A stretch of 37,215 bases of DNA from an uncultured Lachnospiraceae bacterium (GCA_946624935.1 CAMOSN010000008.1:1-37215); one strand, 5' to 3'. Counted from the stretch's first letter, positions 16,853-24,220 are shown. Made by a program: numbers and translations. The notes: generated from the sequence alone by a model not told the origin.

Positions 16853-18346
16853 ATGAAAAAATATGATGGTTTTGCCGATCTGCTGAACAGCCGGTCTGAT
16901 GCACATCCGGACGCGCCTGCACTTTTATATGAGCAGCAGGGCCGGATCCACACGCTCAGCTACCTGCAGCTTCGGGATGCCGTACAGGCATCCTCCCGGC
17001 GGATCCGGTCAACCGGGTGCCAATGCATCGGCATCCTCTGTGATGGTACCATAAAATGTGTGATCACCATCTTCGCCTCCGTCCTCGCGGGAATCCAGAC
17101 GGTTCTTCTGGAGGAAAGTGCCTCCGAAGAGCTGCTTGCCCGGCAATTGCACGATACACAGGCGGACACGCTCTGGGGAGATACGGAGCTGGCGCAGGAG
17201 CTTGGCTTTCGTGCTCTGGAAGAACTGATTGGAAACCCGGCCGACGGAAGCTCTTTCGGTGTATCTTCTGCCTGCTCAGGCAGCCAGCCACATGCTCCCG
17301 CGTCCGGGGACTTTCCCGAAACCGCCGGGGATCTTCTGTTTTTTACCTCGGGCACGACCAGCCGCAGTAAAGCAGTTGTCCTTTCAGACCGTTCGCTCAC
17401 TGCGAGTGCGTACAATGGAAGCTGTATTCTGCCGCTGGCTGAGAAGGACCGGCTCCTCTGCATGCTGCCGCTTAACCATGTGTTCGGCTTCGTATGCAGC
17501 TTGCTGTGGGGACTGGCCTGCGGAGCAAGCGTCTCCCTGGGCCGTGGCGCCCGGCATTATGCAGATGACCCTGTGTTCTTTTCCCCCACTGTGCTGTCGG
17601 CCGTTCCCGCGCTGCTCGCGTTTCTGCTGCGGCACAATGCACTGAATGCGCAGCTTCGCACCGTCCTGGTAGGGGCCGGTAATTGCCCGCCTTCCATCCT
17701 GGAGCTTGCCCGCAAAAACGGCCTGCACGTATGCTTCGGCTATGGCATGACCGAAACCAGCTCCGGCATCGCGCTGAGCATTGAAGGCGATCCATACGCA
17801 CTTACCATCTGTCCGCTGAACGAGGTACAGATCGCACCCGACGGCGAGATCCTGGTCCGATCGGAGGACTGCATGATGAAGGGGTACTACCGGCAGCCGG
17901 AAATGACCGCCGCAGTGCTTGAAAACGGGACCCTGCACACCGGAGATCTCGGACGGATCGACGAAAACGGCCGGCTGCACATCACCGGGAGAAAAAAGGA
18001 GATCATCGTCCTGAGCGACGGCACCAAAATCTTTCTGCCGGAGTACGAAGCAGCCATCTCCCAGGCCATCGGAGAGCAGGATTTCGCCGTGATCGAACAG
18101 AACCAGCAGCCCGTGCTGGTCATCCATGCTGATCCTGCCAGCCGCCCGGTCCTGCTGCAAAAGCTCAAAGCCGCAATGGCGAGGTACCCCCGCGGTCAGC
18201 AGCTGCATGACATCCTCTTCCGGGATGCCCCTCTGCCGCGCACCTCAACCGGAAAAGTGCGGCGCTGGGAACTTCAAACAGGGGGACGGTTCCAGGTCCC
18301 ATTTTCTCAAATGGAAACAGGACACAGCCCCACTGCCCGGAAGTAA
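16853..18346 (+). CDS. Acyl-adenylate-forming ligase (acyl-ACP/CoA synthetase family)
   Basis: Activates a carboxylic acid with ATP and transfers it to a thiol; the ACP gene downstream suggests the acceptor is ACP. ANL-family motifs: phosphate loop FFTSGTTSRSK (164-173, with SRSK instead of the usual GxPK), YGMTE (297-301), HTGDLG (362-367), the hinge region GRKKEIIVLSDG, and the catalytic lysine in TSTGK (Lys468). Length (497) is normal. The last 25 or so residues after VRRWEL are encoded by a copy of a dispersed repeat, so the C-terminus is an unusual extension. The ATG at 16853 follows CGGAG; an ATG at 16817 has no site. It heads the plus-strand operon with ACP and thioesterase. Confidence 0.9.
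   Translation: MKKYDGFADLLNSRSDAHPDAPALLYEQQGRIHTLSYLQLRDAVQASSRRIRSTGCQCIGILCDGTIKCVITIFASVLAGIQTVLLEESASEELLARQLHDTQADTLWGDTELAQELGFRALEELIGNPADGSSFGVSSACSGSQPHAPASGDFPETAGDLLFFTSGTTSRSKAVVLSDRSLTASAYNGSCILPLAEKDRLLCMLPLNHVFGFVCSLLWGLACGASVSLGRGARHYADDPVFFSPTVLSAVPALLAFLLRHNALNAQLRTVLVGAGNCPPSILELARKNGLHVCFGYGMTETSSGIALSIEGDPYALTICPLNEVQIAPDGEILVRSEDCMMKGYYRQPEMTAAVLENGTLHTGDLGRIDENGRLHITGRKKEIIVLSDGTKIFLPEYEAAISQAIGEQDFAVIEQNQQPVLVIHADPASRPVLLQKLKAAMARYPRGQQLHDILFRDAPLPRTSTGKVRRWELQTGGRFQVPFSQMETGHSPTARK
18275..18300 (+). repeat. REP-like element, copy 2, inside the ligase 3' end
   Basis: CAAACAGGGGGACGGTTCC followed by AGGTCCC. It shares the GGGACGGTTC core with the other copies and replaces the normal end of the ligase gene. 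Confidence 0.6.
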
Positions 18347-18432
18347 CTGTCCAACCGATACAAAAAAGCTTATCATACGATAATCATCACGAAAACAGCA
18401 ACACCAAAATCCACATACGATCAGGAGATACC

Positions 18433-18684
18433 ATGAACAGAGAACAAATCGCATCCACCTGCCGGGACGTCATCTACGAATGTGTCCCCGAGCTGGAGGG
18501 AACCCCCATTTATGAGGATACTGTCATCAACACCGATACCGCCATCGATTCCATGGGCTTTACGCTGGTCATCTGCCGGCTGGAAGCCACCTTTGACGTG
18601 CGCATTCCCAACCGGCAATGGGCAAAGCTTTCCACCTTCGGGGATGTTGTGGACGCCATTGAAAAGCGGGTCAGGAAAAAGTAA
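18433..18684 (+). CDS. Acyl carrier protein
   Basis: An 83-residue acidic carrier protein. The phosphopantetheine site is Ser40 in TAIDSMGFTLVICRLEATF, the DSM/helix II pattern of the family. It begins after an AGGAGA site. The gene lies 86 bases after the acyl ligase and 41 bases before the acyl-ACP thioesterase, so it is a dedicated carrier for this pathway rather than the housekeeping AcpP, which normally sits with fab genes. The prosthetic group would come from an AcpS elsewhere. Confidence 0.9.
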   Translation: MNREQIASTCRDVIYECVPELEGTPIYEDTVINTDTAIDSMGFTLVICRLEATFDVRIPNRQWAKLSTFGDVVDAIEKRVRKK

Positions 18685-18725
18685 GGAAAGAATAGAACCG
18701 GTCAGAGAAAAGGAATATACATCGA

Positions 18726-19433
18726 ATGGAAATCTATCGCAAGGAATGGAAGATTCGCTCATCGGAGGCAGATATGCACCGCCGGATGAAGCTGTCCGCC
18801 CTCTTCACACAGCTGCAGGAAGCAGCGATCGAGCACACACAGCAGCTTGGCGCAGGCCGTGAAAAAACCCTCGACAAAGGTCTTCTCTGGGTCGTGACAC
18901 AACAGTCGGTGTCCTTTGCCCGCATGCCAGGATATGACGAAACGCTCACGATCCTGTCGTGGCCGGGCAAAACCATGCATCTGTTTTTTCCACGCTACTG
19001 GCAGATCCTCGACGAGCGCGGTGACATCATCATTGAAGCCTCTTCTCTATGGGGCCTGATGGATGCACACACACGCCGGCTTACCTTCCCGGAGGAATAC
19101 GGGGTCGAGCTTCCCGACATGAGCGATGGCACAAGCATTCCGCTTCCCGCCAGGATCCGTGCGCAGGAAGCGCCCGTCGTCCATTCGTTTTCCGTACCCT
19201 ACAGCTATGTGGACCTGAACGGTCACATGAACAACGCACGCTATTTCGATCTGGTCACCGATGTGGCGGCCGGCACACTGGAAAAAAAGAACATCCGCGA
19301 GATCTTCATGGAGTATACCGCCGAAGCCCACTATCAGGAAACACTGAAGCTCCGCTTCCTGGAAGACAAGCGAAGCCTCTATTTTTCGGGCGAGACCGAG
19401 CGGCCCGTATTCCGGATGCGACTGACCTGCTGA
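18726..19433 (+). CDS. Acyl-ACP thioesterase (FatA/FatB family)
   Basis: Hydrolyses acyl-ACP to release a free fatty acid. The 235 residues form two hot-dog halves. The second half holds the catalytic segment DLNGHMNNARYFD (family pattern DxNxHxNNxxY). The first half has SEADMHRRMKLSALFTQLQEAA and the substrate-side helix found in plant and clostridial enzymes. Last gene of the ligase-ACP-thioesterase operon. With the ligase, it allows a fatty acid to be loaded on and taken off the ACP. The chain length preferred cannot be read from sequence. An AAAGGAA site precedes the start. Confidence 0.9.
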   Translation: MEIYRKEWKIRSSEADMHRRMKLSALFTQLQEAAIEHTQQLGAGREKTLDKGLLWVVTQQSVSFARMPGYDETLTILSWPGKTMHLFFPRYWQILDERGDIIIEASSLWGLMDAHTRRLTFPEEYGVELPDMSDGTSIPLPARIRAQEAPVVHSFSVPYSYVDLNGHMNNARYFDLVTDVAAGTLEKKNIREIFMEYTAEAHYQETLKLRFLEDKRSLYFSGETERPVFRMRLTC

Positions 19434-19448
19434 GCAGGACAGACTAAA

Positions 19449-19494
19449 GAGAGCCATGCGCCATGGAGACAAGTCCCCATAGCTCATGGCTCTC
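19449..19494. terminator. Hairpin between convergent thioesterase and hypA genes
   Basis: GAGAGCCATG (19449-19458) pairs with CATGGCTCTC (19485-19494), with an inner ATGG/CCAT pair. On the minus strand TTTAG follows, so it better serves hypA; on the plus strand there is no T-run. Confidence 0.6.
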
Positions 19495-19514
19495 CGTGGT
19501 CTCCGGCCCTGCCT

Positions 19515-19865
19515 TTACTCCGTTTCCGCTTCTATTTCTTTGATAATGCACTCATTCCCCTGCACCAGCCAGGTTTCCCCGCTGTGACAGTAGGGGCATT
19601 CTTTTCCATATTTGACCGTCTCATACGTTCGTTCACAGCCTGAGCAATAAGTGACGGCCGGTATCGTCTCCAGCTTCAGCACCGAATCCTTCAGTACCGG
19701 ATGTCTGCCCTTGAAATAATCCCAGCAGTCCGTAAACAGATCGGTCATGATGCCGGACACTTCCCCCACCTCCAACGTCACCGATCCGATATTAATAATA
19801 TTCTCCTCTTTGGCTGTTTCCTCCAGCGTCTTTGCCAGATGCAGCACAATTCCCATTTCATGCAT
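19515..19865 (-). CDS. hypA: Nickel metallochaperone HypA
   Basis: Delivers nickel to [NiFe]-hydrogenase (and in some bacteria urease) during maturation. The N-terminus MHEMGIV carries His2, the nickel ligand. The zinc site is Cys74-X2-Cys77 and Cys90-X2-Cys93 (CSGC, CPYC). The 116-residue length is normal. Starting at 19865 puts His at position 2, which the family requires; an upstream start (19886) would bury it. No hypB, other hyp gene or hydrogenase gene is in the window, so it stands alone. It is the nearest gene downstream of a cobalamin riboswitch but is separated from it by a strong terminator. Confidence 0.95.
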   Translation of the reverse strand: MHEMGIVLHLAKTLEETAKEENIINIGSVTLEVGEVSGIMTDLFTDCWDYFKGRHPVLKDSVLKLETIPAVTYCSGCERTYETVKYGKECPYCHSGETWLVQGNECIIKEIEAETE

Positions 19866-19894
19866 ATTTTGCCACCAATATTTCACAAAATTTC

Positions 19895-19922
19895 ACCGTC
19901 CCCTGTTTGGCCCTGTTTGGTC
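19895..19922 (-). repeat. REP-like element, copy 3 (degenerate)
   Basis: On the minus strand CCAAACAGGG is followed by CCAAACAGGGGACGGT. It has the left arm and core of the repeat, with the arm duplicated, but lacks the right arm. It sits in the hypA leader. Confidence 0.55.
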
Positions 19923-19959
19923 AAAAAAGAACTCTCGTACTTGCGGGATACGAGAGTTC
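19923..19959 (-). terminator. Strong terminator downstream of the cobalamin riboswitch
   Basis: GAACTCTCGTA and TACGAGAGTTC form a perfect 11-bp stem, followed on the minus strand by TTTTTT (19923-19928). It lies about 200 bases after the riboswitch and before hypA. Confidence 0.9.
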
Positions 19960-20155
19960 AAGGAGGTATGTTTGTGTTCCTATGACATCCTGCCGCAAAT
20001 CACGAACAGAACACGAGAATTCATCTTCTGGTTTGCCTGCCGCACCGCTTTTCGCAGATGGACACGCAAAACTGCTTACCCTCAGCAGTCAGCGAAGCAG
20101 CTATGCCAGTAACCGCTCCGCAGATGTAAGGCCTTACTCGGAGACCCATCTCTTC

Positions 20156-20322
20156 CGTCAGGCAGGTTTCCTGGCTGCAGATCGATGCATCGCTTCTCCT
20201 TCTCGCCGAATAACGGGCAGGCAATGGAATAATGAAGGACGCTCCCTGCTAACAGTGACCGGATCGCTCAGGACTTGCACCTGATTCCCTCTCAGCAGGA
20301 TATAATCCTGCTTCACCTGACG
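20156..20322 (-). promoter_or_regulatory. Cobalamin riboswitch
   Basis: On the minus strand the closing stem CGTCAGG/CCTGACG (20316-20322 with 20156-20162) encloses the conserved core: GAGGGAATCAGGTGCAAG, then TCACTGT, GGGAGC, and the B12 box AGCCAGGAAACCTGCC (20161-20176). This is the standard class I adenosylcobalamin-type aptamer. It begins 25 bases after the stop of the homocysteine methyltransferase gene and points away from it. Between it and the terminator at 19923 there is only a 42-codon frame (20149-20021) that resembles nothing I know. The target is therefore unclear. Confidence 0.93.
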
Positions 20323-20346
20323 TGTCATATTTACACTGATATTATT

Positions 20347-21243
20347 TTACAAAATGTTGGCGCCTGTGTCAAGCAAAACTCGCATTTTGTGGATGTACTC
20401 CGGCGTGGTTCCGCAGCATCCTCCCACGATCGACGCCCCGGCTCTGACCAGTGCTTTCATGTGCCCGGCAAACTGTTCCGGTCCCATATTGTAGACTGCA
20501 TTTCCGGCCTCATCGATCATCGGCATGCCGGCATTCGGCTTTGCAATCACCGGCAGATGGGTGACCTGCCGGATCCCCCTTATGATCGCCTCAAGCTGAT
20601 CCGGTCCGGTCGAGCAGTTGATTCCCACCGCATCGGCCCCCATCTCCGTGAGAGTCTCGGCGGCCTCCGCTGCCGTACCGCCGTAAAAGGCCCGACCGTC
20701 GGCAGTGACTGTCATGGTGCACATCACCGGCAGACTGCCGCCGGCTGCATGCGCTGCATCCAGCGCGATGCACACCTCCTCTACAGACATCATGGTTTCA
20801 CACACAAGCAGATCCACCCCGGCAGACGCCAGAATGGAAGTCTGCTCCCGGTACACCTCAAACATCTGGTCGTCCGAATAGTCGCCGCCTATGCTCTCAA
20901 GCAGCATTCCGGTCGGTGCAATATCCCCTGCAACCAGTGCTTTCCCCCGGACCGCGCGCTGAGAGATGTCCACCAGGCGAAGGTTCATCTCCTCCACATT
21001 TCCGTCCAGGCCAAAGCCGGAAAGCACGTGCCGGTTTGCTCCGAACGTGGGAGCATAAACGATCCGGGATCCTGCTTCCACATATTCGCGCTGCAGCTTC
21101 TCCAGCACATCGGGATGCTCCAGCACCCAGGCCTCCGTGCTCATTCCCCTGGGCATGCCTGCCTTCATCAGGTTGGATCCGGTCGCGCCGTCCAGATAAA
21201 GGATTCCCTTTCCGGCAAGATCTGCAAAGTCCTGTTTCTTCAT
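20347..21243 (-). CDS. Homocysteine S-methyltransferase, single-domain (MetH N-terminal-like)
   Basis: Transfers a methyl group to homocysteine to form methionine, using a zinc site. The barrel begins LYLDGATGSNLMKAGMP and keeps the zinc ligands in INCSTGP and GGCCGTTPEYI. At 298 residues it matches only the first domain of cobalamin-dependent methionine synthase; the folate, cobalamin and activation domains are absent. It may act with a separate corrinoid protein, or use S-methylmethionine like MmuM. Its neighbours are the methionine transporter genes metI and metN upstream and a cobalamin riboswitch directly downstream, which fits methionine/B12 metabolism. AGAGGAAAG precedes the start. Confidence 0.85.
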   Translation of the reverse strand: MKKQDFADLAGKGILYLDGATGSNLMKAGMPRGMSTEAWVLEHPDVLEKLQREYVEAGSRIVYAPTFGANRHVLSGFGLDGNVEEMNLRLVDISQRAVRGKALVAGDIAPTGMLLESIGGDYSDDQMFEVYREQTSILASAGVDLLVCETMMSVEEVCIALDAAHAAGGSLPVMCTMTVTADGRAFYGGTAAEAAETLTEMGADAVGINCSTGPDQLEAIIRGIRQVTHLPVIAKPNAGMPMIDEAGNAVYNMGPEQFAGHMKALVRAGASIVGGCCGTTPEYIHKMRVLLDTGANIL

Positions 21244-21351
21244 GCCGCTTTCCTCTTCTCTTCTTTATAAAAAACTGCTGTGCAAAAGCCTCTCCGGTCA
21301 TCACCAGACGATCCGCCTGCTGTTATGCACCTGTCCTTGTAAGAAACCGCA

Positions 21352-22023
21352 TCAGGCTTTCCGGTGGTCAAGCTTCTGGGAAATATACATCCCGATTGCC
21401 TGCAGCACCTGCACCAGCGCCACCAGAATCACGATCGTCACGATCATGATATCGGTCTGATACCGGTAATAGCCGAACCGGATCGCGATATCGCCCAGAC
21501 CGCCGCCGCCCACGGTTCCTGCCATGGCCGAATATCCGAGGATCGTTCCGGTAACGATCGTTACCCCTACCAGCAGAGAAGTCCTGGCCTCCGCCAGCAG
21601 CACCTTGAAGATGATCGTGAAGGTGCCGGCGCCCATACTCTGCGCCGCCTCGATCACACCACGGTCCACCTCCTTCAGGGAGGATTCCACCATTCGTCCG
21701 ATGAACGGCGCCGCCGCGATCACCAGCGGAACGATCGTCGCGCTCGATCCGTAGCTCTTACCCACGATGGCCTTCGTAAGCGGGATCACGAGGATCAGCA
21801 GAATCAGGAACGGAACCGACCTCAGCAGGTTCACAATGATATCCAGCACCCGGTAAACCACCTTGTTCGGATGAATCCCGTCCTGATCGGTGACGGTCAG
21901 AATGATGCCGATCGGCAGTCCCAGAACGTACCCGAAAAAGGTCGAGACCAGTGTCATATATAGCGTATCGAGGGTACCTTCCCACAGCATGGGCCCGTAT
22001 TGATTGAAAAACTCTCTGATCAT
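21352..22023 (-). CDS. metI: Methionine ABC transporter permease MetI
   Basis: Membrane subunit of the D/L-methionine importer, 223 residues and five or so helices. Family marks are LWEGTLDTLYMTLVST, LLRSVPFLILLI and the EAA loop IEAAQSMGAGTFTIIFKVLL, then GYSAMAGTVGGGGLGDIA. The start ATG follows GGAGGAATAAGCC, in which the TAA is the metN stop, so the two genes are tightly coupled. Confidence 0.95.
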   Translation of the reverse strand: MIREFFNQYGPMLWEGTLDTLYMTLVSTFFGYVLGLPIGIILTVTDQDGIHPNKVVYRVLDIIVNLLRSVPFLILLILVIPLTKAIVGKSYGSSATIVPLVIAAAPFIGRMVESSLKEVDRGVIEAAQSMGAGTFTIIFKVLLAEARTSLLVGVTIVTGTILGYSAMAGTVGGGGLGDIAIRFGYYRYQTDIMIVTIVILVALVQVLQAIGMYISQKLDHRKA

Positions 22024-22026
22024 GGC

Positions 22027-23067
22027 TTATTCCTCCGTTTCCCCGGACAGTTCGTCACCTGGCATATCATCCAGTTCCTCTACGATCACCTTGCGCTCCC
22101 GCAGATACGTGATCATCCGGTCTCCGATCTCCCGGTCCTCCGGAAGCTGCAGGATCATCTCCCCGGCAGCAGAGCCTCCAAGATCTCTCGTGGCCGCATA
22201 CATGATATTCACCGGCGTTCCGAACGCCAGTGTCACATTGCCGATGACCGGCTCGTAGGAGGACTGACCGTCAAATACGATACGGATCGTGCGCCGGCCG
22301 GTCATCCGGTCCACTCCTCTGCTGCCGGAGCCGATGATCAGCCGCCGGGCTGCCTCGGTCTTCGGGCTCTCAAAGATTTCGCGGACCGTGCCATGCTCCA
22401 CCAAAGATCCATGATCGAGCACCGCCACATGCGTGCAGATCTGCTGAATCACGGCCATTTCATGAGTGATCACCACGATCGTAATGCCATAATCCTTATT
22501 GATCTGCTGCAGCAGAGAGAGGATCGACCTTGTCGTCTGCGGATCGAGCGCACTGGTCGCCTCGTCACAGAGAATGATCTGCGGCTCATTGGCCAGCACA
22601 CGCGCGATGGCCACCCGCTGCTTCTGGCCGCCGGAAAGCTGCGCCGGGTAGGCCCGGGCCTTCTCCTCCATCCCCACCGTTTTCAGATATTCATAGGCAC
22701 GCTTTCGTGCTTCCCCGCGCGATACCCCGCGGATCTCCAGCGGAAAGCAGATGTTGTCCAGCACATTGCGCTGCATCAGCAGGTTGAAATGCTGGAAGAT
22801 CATCCCGATGGACTGGCGGGCTTTGCGAAGCTGACCCTCGGAAAGGGAAAGCAGCTCCTGCCCGTTCACTCTCACGCTGCCGCTGTCAGGCCGTTCCAGC
22901 AGATTCAGGCAGCGCACCAGTGTACTCTTTCCCGCACCTGAAAGGCCGATGATTCCGAAAATATCCCCTTTCTCAATGGAAAAGCTGATATCCTTCGCCG
23001 CATCGACCGTGCCTTCCTTCGTCTGAAACGACTTGCATAAGTGCTCCACCTTAATGATCGGTTCCAT
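22027..23067 (-). CDS. metN: Methionine ABC transporter ATPase MetN
   Basis: ATPase of the methionine importer, 346 residues. Walker A GLSGAGKS (41-48), signature LSGGQKQR (about 143), Walker B IILCDEATSALD and a C-terminal NIL/ACT-like domain (about 265-340) that in this family binds methionine and shuts the transporter off when the cell is replete. The start has GGGGGAGG upstream. The gene follows metQ with a 213-base gap holding a terminator hairpin, and is coupled to metI. Confidence 0.96.
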   Translation of the reverse strand: MEPIIKVEHLCKSFQTKEGTVDAAKDISFSIEKGDIFGIIGLSGAGKSTLVRCLNLLERPDSGSVRVNGQELLSLSEGQLRKARQSIGMIFQHFNLLMQRNVLDNICFPLEIRGVSRGEARKRAYEYLKTVGMEEKARAYPAQLSGGQKQRVAIARVLANEPQIILCDEATSALDPQTTRSILSLLQQINKDYGITIVVITHEMAVIQQICTHVAVLDHGSLVEHGTVREIFESPKTEAARRLIIGSGSRGVDRMTGRRTIRIVFDGQSSYEPVIGNVTLAFGTPVNIMYAATRDLGGSAAGEMILQLPEDREIGDRMITYLRERKVIVEELDDMPGDELSGETEE

Positions 23068-23130
23068 ATGTATCCTCCCCCAAGGTCCCGCCTGGTGCGG
23101 ACCGGATTGACTTTTCGTTTCCTCATCGAT

Positions 23131-23155
23131 TGTACAGTATCAATTATACAGTACA
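23131..23155. promoter_or_regulatory. Operator-like inverted repeat before metN
   Basis: TGTACAGTAT (23131-23140) and ATACAGTACA (23146-23155) form a nearly perfect inverted repeat. A minus-strand TATAAT (23143-23148) lies inside it, so metNI may have its own, regulated promoter; the -35 region is poor. Confidence 0.45.
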
Positions 23156-23162
23156 CAGGTAC

Positions 23163-23194
23163 ATAAAAATCCGCAGGCAGCACCTGCGGATTTA
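23163..23194 (-). terminator. Terminator/attenuator between metQ and metN
   Basis: AATCCGCAGG and CCTGCGGATT form a 10-bp stem (23168-23177 with 23183-23192) followed by TTT on the minus strand. It would let metQ be transcribed more than metNI, as is common for binding proteins. Confidence 0.75.
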
Positions 23195-23280
23195 TTAGCA
23201 GTCCCTGTTTCCCTGCCAGATACCTGTTCAATTGTACAACAAAGCCCTGACAGGCGCAAGCAAAACACAGATCCTGTCTT

Positions 23281-24120
23281 TTACTCTGTCTGAGCGGTCT
23301 CTTCTTCCGCCTCTTCGAACGGGATCACAGCGCCGTCATAAGTCTCATTGATGAAGGAACGGATCTCATCGGACTTCAGCGCGTTTACAAGTGCAACGAT
23401 ACCTTCATTGTTCTCGTTGCCATTCTTGACGGCGATCACATTCACATAGGTCTTTGCCGCCTCGGAATCGGAGGTCTCATAAGCGATGGAATCCTGGCCT
23501 ACCGAGAAGCCGGCTTCCAGTGCATAGTTGCCGTTCAGCACGACAAATGCAACCTCATCCTTCACGCGGGACACCTGCGCTGCCTCCAGTTCTTCGATCT
23601 GGATGTTCAGCGGATTCTCCTCAATATCATAAACCGTAGCGGTAAGCCCTGCATCGGCCTTCAGGGTGATCACACCGTTATCCTGCAGCAGCAGAAGGGC
23701 CCGCGCTTCATTGGTGGTGTCGTTCGGAACCGCAATGGTGTCGCCCTCTTCGAGCTCGTCCAGGCTGCTCTTGGTACCCGGATAAATGCCAAAGGGCTCA
23801 TAATGAATGCCACCCGCATTTACCAGATCCGTGCCCTGCTCCTCATTGAAGTTGTCCAGATACGGAATGTGCTGGAAATAATTGGCATCCATCTCGCCAC
23901 TGTCCACGACCAGGTTCGGCTGAACATAGTCCTCGAATTCGGTGATCTCCAGATCCCAGCCCTCTTCCGCAAGGATTTCCTTCGCCTTCTCAAGGATCTC
24001 GGCATGCGGTGTCGGAGAAGCGGCGATCGTGATCGTCTTATCCTCCTCGGCAAAAGCACTCAGAGAAAGGGAAAGCACAAGGGCTCCGGCGAGCAGTGCA
24101 GCAACAGATTTCTTTTTCAT
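23281..24120 (-). CDS. metQ: Methionine-binding protein MetQ (NLPA family), without lipobox
   Basis: Extracytoplasmic receptor for the MetNI importer, 279 residues. The NLPA-family pattern is clear: ITIAASPTPHAEILEKAKEIL, NYFQHIPYLDNFN, PFGIYPGTKSSLDEL, IAVPNDTTNEARALLLLQ and GNYALEAGF. The signal region (KKKSVAALLAGALVLSLSLSAFAEEDK) has no cysteine, so the usual lipid anchor cannot form; it ends in a plain AFA cleavage site. The acidic C-terminus (FEEAEEETAQTE) is a short tail. The ATG at 24120 follows GGAGG; the codon at 24135 has no site. It has its own strong promoter and no SAM or T-box element upstream. Confidence 0.93.
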   Translation of the reverse strand: MKKKSVAALLAGALVLSLSLSAFAEEDKTITIAASPTPHAEILEKAKEILAEEGWDLEITEFEDYVQPNLVVDSGEMDANYFQHIPYLDNFNEEQGTDLVNAGGIHYEPFGIYPGTKSSLDELEEGDTIAVPNDTTNEARALLLLQDNGVITLKADAGLTATVYDIEENPLNIQIEELEAAQVSRVKDEVAFVVLNGNYALEAGFSVGQDSIAYETSDSEAAKTYVNVIAVKNGNENNEGIVALVNALKSDEIRSFINETYDGAVIPFEEAEEETAQTE

Positions 24121-24155
24121 AATAAATACCTCCATTTCCTATAGGATTTGTATGG

Positions 24156-24184
24156 ATTTTAGCACGATAAAGCGATTCTGTCAA
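24156..24184 (-). promoter_or_regulatory. Promoter of metQ
   Basis: TTGACA (24179-24184) and TAAAAT (24156-24161) on the minus strand, 17-base spacer. The leader is only about 30 bases, too short for a riboswitch. Confidence 0.85.
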
Positions 24185-24193
24185 TCCTGAATT

Positions 24194-24220
24194 TGGGACA
24201 GAGAACCGTCCCCTGTCCCA
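24194..24220 (-). repeat. REP-like hairpin, copy 4 (full)
   Basis: On the minus strand TGGGACAG and CTGTCCCA form an 8-bp stem around GGGACGGTTCT. It lies 2 bases after the glmS stop, so it probably ends up as the 3' hairpin of that message. Confidence 0.7.

Noticed and set aside
16708..16953. Minus-strand frame of 81 codons overlapping the divergent promoter
   Set aside because: Overlaps the acyl ligase start and the operator repeats; no ribosome site or homology.
20021..20149. 42-codon frame after the cobalamin riboswitch on the minus strand
   Set aside because: A GGAAGAG sits only 2 bases before its ATG, which is too close, and there is no recognisable domain. Kept only as a possibility in the riboswitch finding.
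19832..20284. Plus-strand frame across the riboswitch
   Set aside because: It is antisense to the terminator and the conserved B12 aptamer, and resembles no protein.
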